A stretch of 5,617 bases of DNA from GCA-2688105 sp964499445 (lineage in GTDB: Bacteria; Chloroflexota; Dehalococcoidia; Dehalococcoidales; GCA-2688105): positions 1 through 5,617 of the forward strand of contig CAZCLE010000047.1 in NCBI GenBank assembly GCA_964499445.1. Reading direction: 5' to 3'. Positions 1 to 5,617 of the stretch are shown in pieces; position 1 is the first letter of the stretch; the number at the start of each line of letters is the position of its first letter. The position numbers and the translations under genes are program-made. The notes below the pieces were generated by a model, which saw nothing but the letters and a program-made list of their open reading frames with translations, had not been told where the DNA came from and did no database searches.

Positions 1-1188
1 CTCCCCCACCACCACCAGTTGCGGGTCAACCCCCACATCGCGAAAGCTGGAGGCAATAGCCAGAGCAATGCCCAAGTCAGCCGCTGGCTCGCCAATTTTA
101 AGCCCGCCGGTAACATTAACGATAATATCCTGATTACCCAGCTTTAAGCCGACTCGCCTGGTCAGCACCGCCGTAATCAGCAGCAGTCGGTTAAAATCAA
201 CGCCGTTGGCGGTGCGCCGGGGTAAGCCAAAGCTGGTAGGGTTGGTCAGGGCTTGAATCTCCACCAACAGGGGTCGGCTGCCTTCCAGAGTGGGCACTAC
301 CGTTGAGCCTACAGCCTCACCCCACCGCTGGGATAGGAAAGCCTGCGATGGATTGTCCACCTCCACCAAGCCCTGCGACTTCATCTCAAAGACGCCTACT
401 TCGTGAGTAGAGCCAAAGCGGTTTTTCACGCAGCGCAGTAGTCGGTAAGCGCTAAACGGCTCGCCCTCAAGGTATAGCACTGCGTCAACGATGTGCTCCA
501 GCACCCGGGGTCCAGCAATAGCTCCCTCCTTGGTTACATGTCCGGTAATAAAAATAGGCACCCCGCTGAGCTTTGCCCAGCGCATAAGCCGCAGGGTGCA
601 CTCCCGCACCTGGGTTATGCTGCCCGGCGATGTATCCAACTCAGGGAGATAGACCGCCTGAATAGAGTCAATAACCACCAGGCTGGGTTGTAACTGCTCA
701 ATCTGGTTCAGGATAACCTCAAGGTCGGTCTCAGCCAAGAGGTAGAGCTTTTCGCCGGTTACCCCCAGACGCTCCGACCTGAGCTTAACCTGATGCAGAG
801 TTTCCTCCCCGGAAACATAGACCACCTTACCCCGAGTCGGCGCCACCGGGGCTGAGACCTGAAGCAGGAGGGTTGATTTGCCAATACCGGGTTCGCCGCC
901 GATGAGCACCAGAGAGCCGGCGACCAGTCCCCCACCCAGCACCCGGTTAAACTCACCATGGTGAAGCGGGAAGCGGTCGGCTGCCTCAATGACCACTTGA
1001 GACAGCTCTTGAGGCGGGCTAACCGGAGAGGCAGACTCGACGGAGGTGGTATGAGTAGTTACTGTGGTCTCGACAAAGCTATTCCACTGCCCGCAGCTTG
1101 GGCAGCGTCCCAGCCATTTCAGGCTCTCCTTACCGCACTGCTGGCAGACAAAGATAGTCCTGGTATGGGATTTATTTGATTTGCCCAC
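1..1188 (-). CDS. radA: DNA repair protein RadA/Sms, C-terminus cut off by the window edge
   Basis: RadA is a RecA-like ATPase that promotes branch migration and processing of recombination intermediates in the cytoplasm. The first 396 codons are present. A four-cysteine zinc finger is formed by C15, C18, C29 and C32, with the typical KWLGRCPSCGQWNS stretch. Walker A is GGEPGIGKST (residues 97-106, K104), Walker B is VVIDS (171-175), and the RadA signature KNRFG sits at 255-259. From about residue 275 the Lon-protease-like domain follows, with conserved NPS, EGSRP, PRR and EPAADL segments; roughly the last 55-65 residues of a usual ~450-residue RadA lie outside. The start is GTG at 1188: an in-frame TAA (1198-1200) lies just upstream and no other start codon occurs before the zinc finger. 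The Shine-Dalgarno is weak. It follows the decarboxylase beta gene after 82 bp on the same strand. The family call is very secure; the start is fairly secure. Confidence 0.96.
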   Translation of the reverse strand, partial: MGKSNKSHTRTIFVCQQCGKESLKWLGRCPSCGQWNSFVETTVTTHTTSVESASPVSPPQELSQVVIEAADRFPLHHGEFNRVLGGGLVAGSLVLIGGEPGIGKSTLLLQVSAPVAPTRGKVVYVSGEETLHQVKLRSERLGVTGEKLYLLAETDLEVILNQIEQLQPSLVVIDSIQAVYLPELDTSPGSITQVRECTLRLMRWAKLSGVPIFITGHVTKEGAIAGPRVLEHIVDAVLYLEGEPFSAYRLLRCVKNRFGSTHEVGVFEMKSQGLVEVDNPSQAFLSQRWGEAVGSTVVPTLEGSRPLLVEIQALTNPTSFGLPRRTANGVDFNRLLLITAVLTRRVGLKLGNQDIIVNVTGGLKIGEPAADLGIALAIASSFRDVGVDPQLVVVGE

Positions 1189-1194
1189 AGATTG

Positions 1195-1223
1195 ACTTTA
1201 CCCGATTCCAGGTAGTAATGCAA
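1195..1223 (-). promoter_or_regulatory. Weak candidate promoter for radA
   Basis: On the minus strand TTGCAT (1218-1223) and TAAAGT (1195-1200) are separated by exactly 17 bp. The match to the sigma-70 consensus is only 3/6 and 4/6. The predicted transcription start would fall at or next to the first base of the radA GTG, giving a leaderless mRNA, which would fit the lack of a clear Shine-Dalgarno. The alternative is that radA is simply co-transcribed with the decarboxylase genes, since no convincing terminator separates them. This is inference from spacing and sequence only. Confidence 0.2.
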
Positions 1224-1270
1224 GGGCAATTTGAGCTAGGAAAAGTTTGGGCTAAGGCAGAATAGCTGGT

Positions 1271-2422
1271 TCAGCCCACCATACCCAGGAATATCCCGGC
1301 GGCGGTAGCCGTGCCGATAACGCCAGCGATATTGGGACCCATAGCGTGCATCAGCAGGAAGTTTTTGGGGTTAGCCTGTTGCCCCATCCTCTGCACCACT
1401 CGGGCGGCCATGGGCACTGCCGAGACACCGGCGGCACCTATCATAGGATTAATCTTCTCCTTGGTGACAAGGTTCATTAGCTTGGCCAGACTCACGCCGA
1501 AGGCGGTAGAGGTAGCAAAGGCTACTATTCCCAGACCAAATACCATCAGGCTGTCCACCCTGAGGAAGTTTTCGGCACTCATAAAGCAACCGACGCATAG
1601 ACCAAGGAGAATAGTAAGGATATTCATAAAGGCATTGGCAGCGGTGTCCGCCAGCCTATCAGTAACGCCAGAAACAAAAAGCAGATTACCAAACATAAAC
1701 ATACCGATAAGCGGAGCTGATTTAGGCACCAGCAGGATAATGATGATAGCCGCAATTGCCGGGAACAGGACCTTTTCCAGCTTAGACACCGGGCGTAGTT
1801 GGGGCTTCATGTATATCTCTCGCTCTTTCTTGGTGGTGAGCAATTTGATAACCGGGGGCTGAATGATAGGCACCAGCGCCATATAGGTATAGGCGGCTAC
1901 TGCCGTCGCCCCGATGAAGTGAGGAGCAAGCTTATTAGTCAGATAGATAGTGGTTGGCCCATCAGCCCCACCAATTATGCCTATAGAGCAGGCTTCTTGT
2001 ATGCTGAATCCCAGCAGCAGAGCAACGAAAAAGGCAAAGTAAACGCCAAATTGGGCTCCGGCACCTAATATTAGAGTCTTGGGATTAGCGATAAGGGGAC
2101 CAAAGTCGGTCATTGCCCCCAGACCAAGAAAGATAAAACAGGGGATTATCTCCCAGGCAAGCCCGTAGCGGAATATTCTGGAAATGATGCCGGCAGGCTC
2201 ACCACCTACGGCATAGGACTCAACCATCTGCCCATTAACGATGGATTCCATCAATCCGCCGAGAGGCAGGTTAACTAAGAGCACACCAAAGCCAATAGGC
2301 ACCAGTAGCAGGGGCTCCATATTTTTGGCGATGCCCAGGTATAGAAGCACCCCGCCAATAATAAGCATTACTATGGAGCCCCAGGTAAGATTGAGAAAGC
2401 CAACTTCAAAAAAGCCTAGCAT
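1271..2422 (-). CDS. oadB: Na+-translocating decarboxylase beta subunit (OadB/MmdB/GcdB family)
   Basis: This integral membrane subunit decarboxylates carboxybiotin on the carrier protein and couples the reaction to Na+ export across the cytoplasmic membrane. The protein has 383 residues, about the size of the shorter MmdB/GcdB members and shorter than Klebsiella OadB. It is strongly hydrophobic, with many membrane segments. The hallmark GIIGGADGPT spans residues 148-157, with the essential membrane aspartate at D154. The second functional region, NPMIGAAGVSAVPMAARV (325-342), contains N325, G329, S334 and R341, which I align with the N373, G377, S382 and R389 reported as important in Klebsiella OadB. 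The ATG at 2422 is preceded by GGGAG (2428-2432) at 5 bp, directly after the TGA of the biotin carrier gene. The family does not reveal the substrate: oxaloacetate, methylmalonyl-CoA, glutaconyl-CoA or malonate-type are all possible, so the symbol is a family label. Confidence 0.95.
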   Translation of the reverse strand: MLGFFEVGFLNLTWGSIVMLIIGGVLLYLGIAKNMEPLLLVPIGFGVLLVNLPLGGLMESIVNGQMVESYAVGGEPAGIISRIFRYGLAWEIIPCFIFLGLGAMTDFGPLIANPKTLILGAGAQFGVYFAFFVALLLGFSIQEACSIGIIGGADGPTTIYLTNKLAPHFIGATAVAAYTYMALVPIIQPPVIKLLTTKKEREIYMKPQLRPVSKLEKVLFPAIAAIIIILLVPKSAPLIGMFMFGNLLFVSGVTDRLADTAANAFMNILTILLGLCVGCFMSAENFLRVDSLMVFGLGIVAFATSTAFGVSLAKLMNLVTKEKINPMIGAAGVSAVPMAARVVQRMGQQANPKNFLLMHAMGPNIAGVIGTATAAGIFLGMVG

Positions 2423-2432
2423 TCTATCTCCC

Positions 2433-2654
2433 TCAGTATTCTATAATACATACCAGTGCACCAGCCTCAACCACCTTCCCCGAGGAAAGCTCCATCTTGG
2501 TAACGGTGCCGCTACATGGAGCCAGTATAGGATTCTCCATTTTCATAGATTCAAGCATGCAGATTACATCACCCTCTTTAATCTCACTGCCCTGACTAAC
2601 GTTCACGCTTAATACCTTCCCTGGTATAGGGAAATCCACATTCTCTTGTGCCAA
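2433..2654 (-). CDS. Minimal biotin carboxyl carrier protein of the decarboxylase
   Basis: This 73-residue protein is essentially a single biotinyl/lipoyl-attachment domain. The biotinylation motif LESMKMENP spans residues 34-42, and K38 is the expected biotin site; FPIPGKV at the N-terminus and GTV plus the closing VCIIEY strand are typical of the fold. It would carry CO2 from the carboxyltransferase alpha subunit to the beta subunit in the membrane. Carriers of this type (MmdC, GcdC) often have an Ala/Pro-rich N-terminal linker that brings them to about 120 residues or more; none is present here. The start codon is TTG at 2654, chosen because a perfect AAGGAG lies 8 bp upstream and no ATG exists in the domain's N-terminus. 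It lies 3 bp after the small membrane subunit gene and 10 bp before the beta subunit gene, so translation of all three is probably coupled. It could also serve a cytoplasmic acyl-CoA carboxylase, but context favours the decarboxylase. Confidence 0.93.
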   Translation of the reverse strand: MAQENVDFPIPGKVLSVNVSQGSEIKEGDVICMLESMKMENPILAPCSGTVTKMELSSGKVVEAGALVCIIEY

Positions 2655-2657
2655 TTT

Positions 2658-2822
2658 CTATTCTCCTTCCTTTTTATCTTCAGCCTCGCTCTTACCGGTG
2701 CTGGCTTTTTTAACCACCAATCCTACCACCCATATAGCTATTGCCAGAATGACTAATACCACAAAGACAAGGCCGAAGCCAAAACCACCAATTTGTCCGG
2801 CAAAACCCCAATCTACTGCCAT
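2658..2822 (-). CDS. Small single-span membrane subunit, OadG/MmdD-like (gamma/delta)
   Basis: A 54-residue reading frame from ATG at 2822 to TAG at 2658-2660. Residues 1-11 are short and polar to mixed (MAVDWGFAGQI), residues 12-37 form one hydrophobic membrane segment rich in G, F, V, L and I, and the remaining 17 residues are charged (KKASTGKSEAEDKKEGE). The positive residues just after the span predict a cytoplasmic C-terminus. Small one-span proteins of this design anchor and assemble Na+-pumping decarboxylases (OadG, MmdD). It is shorter than most family members and lacks the histidine-bearing tail described for enterobacterial OadG. A good Shine-Dalgarno, GGAGTGAGG (2830-2838), ends 7 bp before the ATG. 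Only 3 bp separate it from the biotin carrier gene. The assignment rests on size, topology and operon position more than on sequence motifs, but the reading frame itself is well supported. Confidence 0.82.
   Translation of the reverse strand: MAVDWGFAGQIGGFGFGLVFVVLVILAIAIWVVGLVVKKASTGKSEAEDKKEGE
2663..2668 (-). promoter_or_regulatory. Shine-Dalgarno AAGGAG that fixes the TTG start of the biotin carrier
   Basis: AAGGAG on the minus strand lies 8 bp upstream of the TTG at 2654, inside the last codons of the preceding membrane-subunit gene. The next possible start, a GTG at codon 6, would be 23 bp away from it, too far for normal initiation. The TTG is therefore the best supported start. Confidence 0.75.
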
Positions 2823-2861
2823 AACTTTACCTCACTCCGTTTCAGCTGATTTAGACGAATT

Positions 2862-2906
2862 AAAAGGGCGGTTAATGTGGCTACCTCGGTTTCCCCGCCC
2901 TCTTTT
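2862..2906 (-). terminator. Probable rho-independent terminator after clpC
   Basis: On the minus strand GGGCGG pairs with CCGCCC (2895-2900 with 2866-2871), followed by TTTTAATT. The arms extend as AAAAG and CTTTT with a two-base bulge, so the element also reads as a hairpin followed by TCTTTT on the plus strand and may work in both directions. The loop is about 23 bases, longer than usual, which lowers confidence. It begins about 30 bp downstream of the clpC stop and lies 39 bp or more before the next gene, the expected place for a clpC terminator. Confidence 0.42.
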
Positions 2907-2937
2907 AGACCATACCTGTTTTATCTAACATAACGAC

Positions 2938-5409
2938 CTAAGCTTTGTCGTCTCCCAGCAAGGCTTCCACCGGCGCTGGGTGTACTACAATCTCCTCTCC
3001 CTCCAGGTCAACTACCGCAGTATCCCCCTCTCGGAACTTACCACAGAGCAAATCTTCCGAGAGTTTATCTTCAACCATGTCCTGAATCACTCGGCGTAGC
3101 GGTCGAGCGCCAAAGACCTCATCATAGCCCTTTTCACCTAAAAAGTCTTTAGCGGCATCGGTTACCTCTAGCTTTACCTTCTTCTCCGCCAGTTGTTGGC
3201 TTACTGAAGCCAGCATTAATTCAACTATTTTTCGGATATGCTCTCTAGTCAAGGGGTGGAATACAACCACGCCATCAATACGATTGAGAAACTCAGGGCG
3301 GAAGGTCTTCTTCAGTTCGCCAAGCAGCTTCTCTTTCATCTTCTCATAAGCTTGCTCCCGGCTTTTGACCTCATCACCGTGAGCGGCAAAGCCAATGGTG
3401 GCACCCTTCCTGACCAGCTCGGCACCCACATTGCTGGTCATAACAATAATGCTATTGCGGAAATCAACCCGGCGACCCTTGGCATCCGTCAGGTGACCAT
3501 CATCAAATATCTGAAGCAGTATATTGAACACATCATAGTGAGCCTTTTCAATCTCGTCCAGGAGTATGACACAATATGACTTCCGCCTCACTGCCTCGGT
3601 TAATTGCCCGCCTTCCTCATAACCGACATAGCCTGGTGGTGCCCCAACCAGTCGGGATACAGTGTGTTTCTCCATAAACTCGGACATGTCAAGTCTGATT
3701 AGGGTGTCTTCATTACCAAACATAAACTCAGCCAGGGCTCTGACCAGCTCGGTCTTACCGACACCGGTGGGACCGAGAAAGATAAAGTTACCTATAGGCC
3801 GCCTTGGGTCCTTGATCCCGGAGCGGGCTCGCCTTACTGCCTTGGAAACAATGGTAATCGCCTCGTCTTGCCCAATAATGCGACGGTGTATTGCCTCCTC
3901 CATATTAAGCAGGCGACTGGTCTCGTCACTAGCCAACTGCACCACCGGAATCCCGGTCCACATGCCCACCACTTCAGCGATGTCCTCAGCGGTTACCTCT
4001 GGCTTCTCTTGCTCCTGCTTGGCTCGCCACTCTTCTTTCAGCTTGGCTATCTTATCCTCAATTTGAAGCTCTCGGTTACGCAGTTCAGCAGCATATTCAT
4101 ACTGCTGGGTGGTTAGGGCAGCATCTTTATCTTTATGCACCTTATCCCCGACTTCTATAGCTTCTTTCAGGCTAGGAGGCATAGTCTGGTGTTTAATCCT
4201 TACTCTTGATGAAGACTCGTCAATCAGGTCAATAGCCTTGTCGGGCAGAAAACGGTCGGGTATATATCTGGCGGCTAAGGTGGCGGCTGAACTCAGCGCC
4301 TCATCGGTTATCGTCAGGTGGTGATACTCTTCATAGCGTTCCTTGATACCGCGCAGAATCTCCAATGTTTCGTCTACCGAAGGTTCCTCTACCAGGATAG
4401 GCTGGAAGCGGCGCTCCAGGGCGGGGTCACGCTCCACGTACTTACGGTAATCATCAAGGGTGGTAGCGCCAATGCACTGGAGTTCCCCTCGTGCCAATGC
4501 TGGTTTGAGAAGATTAGCCGCATCAACCGCTCCCTCAGCGGCTCCAGCGCCAATTATAGTGTGAAACTCATCAATAAAGAGCACGCAGTTGCCGGCGGTT
4601 TTTATCTCATCAATAATCTTCTTTATTCGCTCTTCAAACTCGCCCCGGTATTTTGTCCCGGCTACTACCGTCCCCATGTCCAGCGTTATTAGCCGTTTAT
4701 TCTCCAATTTCTCCGGAACGTCGCTGGCAGCAATACGGTGAGCTAAGCCCTCAACAATGGCCGTCTTCCCCACCCCCGGCTCACCAATAAGGGCCGGGTT
4801 GTTCTTGGTTCGACGGCTGAGGATTTGGATTAGCCGCTCAATCTCCTTAGCCCGTCCGATAACCGGGTCAAGTTTCCCGGCACTGGCGGCCTCGGTCAGG
4901 TCAATGCCTAACTGATCCAAAGCTGGGGTACGGCTGGCGGTGCGGGCGAGTTTTGCCCTAGGTACACCTTGACTGAGGAAGCGAGTAGTTTCATCACGCG
5001 CCCGTTGCAGAGTAATACCGAGGCTATCTAATACGCTGGCTGCTGCTCCTTCTCCCTCACGCAACAAGCCTAATAGAAGGTGCTCGGTACCAATATAATT
5101 ATGGCCCAGGTGGCGGGCCTCATCTATAGCCAGTTCAATGGCCTTCTTAGCTCCAGCAGTAAGCCCGGTCTCGCTGGTAGCCGGTTTCTCACTGCGCTCA
5201 ATAATAAATCCTACTGCCTGGCGCACCTTACTCAAGCTTACCCCTAGATTGACCACAACCTTAGCCGCTACCCCCTCATCCTCCCGCACCAAACCAAGCA
5301 AAACATGCTCAGTACCAATATAGCTGTGGTTAAGCTGTTGTGCCTCTTCTTGAGCCAGGGTCAGAACTCTACGGGCTCGCTCTGAGAATTTCTCAAATCG
5401 GCTAGCCAT
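2938..5409 (-). CDS. clpC: ATP-dependent Clp protease ATPase subunit ClpC
   Basis: ClpC is a cytoplasmic hexameric AAA+ unfoldase that threads damaged or tagged proteins into ClpP. The 823 residues match the usual family length. Two Clp_N repeats span about 1-145. The first AAA+ ring has Walker A GEPGVGKT (209-216), pore loop GTKYRG (Y254), Walker B VLFIDE (276-281) and arginines R333/R334. The middle domain (about 410-465) carries a UVR-like motif around DAALTTQQYEYAAELRNRE, which marks ClpC rather than ClpB. The second ring has Walker A GPTGVGKT (546-553), pore loop GYVGY (593-597), Walker B VILLDE (614-619), sensor 1 TSN (658-660) and sensor 2 GARPLRR (767-773). The loop TIGF (671-674) fits the ClpP-docking IGF/VGF tripeptide. 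The ATG at 5409 has GGAG 5 bp upstream. It has its own promoter and a probable terminator. No ctsR, mcsA or mcsB lies directly upstream in the part shown. All catalytic residues are present. Confidence 0.98.
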   Translation of the reverse strand: MASRFEKFSERARRVLTLAQEEAQQLNHSYIGTEHVLLGLVREDEGVAAKVVVNLGVSLSKVRQAVGFIIERSEKPATSETGLTAGAKKAIELAIDEARHLGHNYIGTEHLLLGLLREGEGAAASVLDSLGITLQRARDETTRFLSQGVPRAKLARTASRTPALDQLGIDLTEAASAGKLDPVIGRAKEIERLIQILSRRTKNNPALIGEPGVGKTAIVEGLAHRIAASDVPEKLENKRLITLDMGTVVAGTKYRGEFEERIKKIIDEIKTAGNCVLFIDEFHTIIGAGAAEGAVDAANLLKPALARGELQCIGATTLDDYRKYVERDPALERRFQPILVEEPSVDETLEILRGIKERYEEYHHLTITDEALSSAATLAARYIPDRFLPDKAIDLIDESSSRVRIKHQTMPPSLKEAIEVGDKVHKDKDAALTTQQYEYAAELRNRELQIEDKIAKLKEEWRAKQEQEKPEVTAEDIAEVVGMWTGIPVVQLASDETSRLLNMEEAIHRRIIGQDEAITIVSKAVRRARSGIKDPRRPIGNFIFLGPTGVGKTELVRALAEFMFGNEDTLIRLDMSEFMEKHTVSRLVGAPPGYVGYEEGGQLTEAVRRKSYCVILLDEIEKAHYDVFNILLQIFDDGHLTDAKGRRVDFRNSIIVMTSNVGAELVRKGATIGFAAHGDEVKSREQAYEKMKEKLLGELKKTFRPEFLNRIDGVVVFHPLTREHIRKIVELMLASVSQQLAEKKVKLEVTDAAKDFLGEKGYDEVFGARPLRRVIQDMVEDKLSEDLLCGKFREGDTAVVDLEGEEIVVHPAPVEALLGDDKA

Positions 5410-5427
5410 CTTCTCTCCAGCCTCTAT

Positions 5428-5456
5428 AGTATAAATCTATTAAGGACACAGGTCAA
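5428..5456 (-). promoter_or_regulatory. Sigma-70-type promoter of clpC
   Basis: On the minus strand the -35 TTGACC (5451-5456; 5/6 to TTGACA) and the -10 TATACT (5428-5433; 5/6 to TATAAT) are separated by an ideal 17 bp. The predicted transcription start is near 5421, giving a leader of only about 12 bases that just contains the GGAG ribosome site (5415-5418). This suggests housekeeping expression of clpC; I see no CIRCE inverted repeat or HspR-type repeat that would indicate heat-shock repression. Confidence 0.72.
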
Positions 5457-5617
5457 AAGCTTGGTAAAACCATTCTAACTCTCAGCTCAATCTGGCCTAT
5501 CTATCCTGTTTTTATCCTACCACACTTCTCTATCCAGAGACAATAACCCCAATTAAAGCCTCCTGGCAGTGGCATATTTTCCACAAAGGGTTGCCCCCTC
5601 AGTATCGTCTGCGCTGG
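5457..5617. other. Region upstream of clpC with no assignable gene
   Basis: About 160 bases in which I cannot assign a gene. On the minus strand one frame is open from the window edge to a TAA at 5553-5555 (21 codons) and another to a TAG (38 codons); either could be the tail of an upstream gene, but neither is recognisable. On the plus strand a GTG at 5569 opens a frame to the edge without a clear ribosome site. There is a small perfect inverted repeat TCTCT-ATCC-AGAGA (5527-5540) without a T run, and TATCCT occurs twice 11 bp apart (5502-5507 and 5513-5518). A poor second promoter match on the minus strand (TTGTCT at 5538-5543, 18 bp, TAGGAT at 5514-5519) could add to clpC transcription. 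Confidence 0.35.

Noticed and set aside
493..1179. Open frames on both strands within radA (plus 493-693 and 958-1179; minus 759-989).
   Set aside because: The RadA frame is continuous through this whole stretch with zinc finger, Walker motifs and KNRFG, so the others are out-of-frame shadows.
1232..1268. AGCTA and TAGCT arms between the beta gene and radA as a possible terminator.
   Set aside because: Only 5 bp, AT-rich, with a loop of more than 20 bases and no following T run, so it would not be expected to terminate transcription.
1311..1862. A 183-codon open frame on the plus strand opposite the beta subunit gene.
   Set aside because: It lies wholly antisense to a gene with clear family motifs, shows no recognisable domain, and is explained by the codon composition of the hydrophobic membrane protein on the other strand.
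3238..4692. Several plus-strand open frames of 70-134 codons opposite clpC.
   Set aside because: They overlap each other and a fully conserved clpC, with no family resemblance; they are shadows of the real gene.
5451..5469. GGTCAAA followed by GGTAAAA on the plus strand, overlapping the clpC -35, resembling a CtsR operator.
   Set aside because: CtsR boxes are two GGTCAAA heptamers 3 bp apart; here the gap is 5 bp and the second copy is imperfect, and the first copy is largely just the complement of the -35 TTGACC.
5569..5617. Plus-strand frame starting with GTG and open to the window edge as a divergent gene.
   Set aside because: Only about 16 codons are visible, there is no ribosome site and no recognisable sequence; it is mentioned only in the description of the upstream region.

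Overview
All five genes in this window lie on the minus strand. Read in the direction of transcription (right to left) they are clpC (2938-5409), a three-gene membrane biotin-decarboxylase cassette (2658-2822 small gamma/delta-type membrane subunit, 2433-2654 biotin carrier, 1271-2422 beta subunit) and radA (start at 1188, running off the left edge). There are no RNA genes, mobile elements, CRISPR arrays or long repeats that I can support. The 54-residue membrane subunit at 2658-2822 is easy to miss because it is so short.

The host is a bacterium, most likely an anaerobe. Sodium-pump decarboxylases of the OadB/MmdB/GcdB class are mainly found in anaerobes and facultative fermenters. The N-terminal domain of ClpC reads to me like Chloroflexota (Dehalococcoidia-type) ClpC, and clpC is not preceded by ctsR-mcsA-mcsB within the 208 upstream bases shown, unlike the usual Bacillota arrangement. 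Base composition looks close to balanced. This lineage call comes from recall of family sequences, not from a search, and is tentative.

Region by region: 5410-5617 is non-coding or carries only a gene edge, and holds a good sigma-70-type promoter for clpC (TTGACC, 17-bp spacer, TATACT) with a very short leader. clpC encodes a complete two-ring AAA+ unfoldase that would work with ClpP. The 115-bp gap after clpC holds a GC-rich hairpin followed by a T run on either strand, a probable terminator with a long loop. The decarboxylase cassette follows with spacings of 3 and 10 bp, each gene having its own Shine-Dalgarno site, so it is a tight operon. The 82-bp gap before radA has no convincing terminator. 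It has a weak promoter match placed so that the transcript would begin at or next to the radA GTG.

Functionally there are two themes. clpC and radA are protein quality control and DNA repair genes that are neighbours in many bacteria. The cassette between them supplies the membrane and biotin-carrier parts of a Na+-pumping decarboxylase (gamma/delta, carrier, beta), in the same relative order as mmdD-mmdC-mmdB, but the carboxyltransferase alpha subunit that chooses the substrate is not in the window. The complex must use an alpha subunit encoded elsewhere. I see no undescribed defence or mobile system here; the most interesting points are the missing alpha subunit, the minimal biotin carrier with a TTG start, and the cassette's position between clpC and radA.
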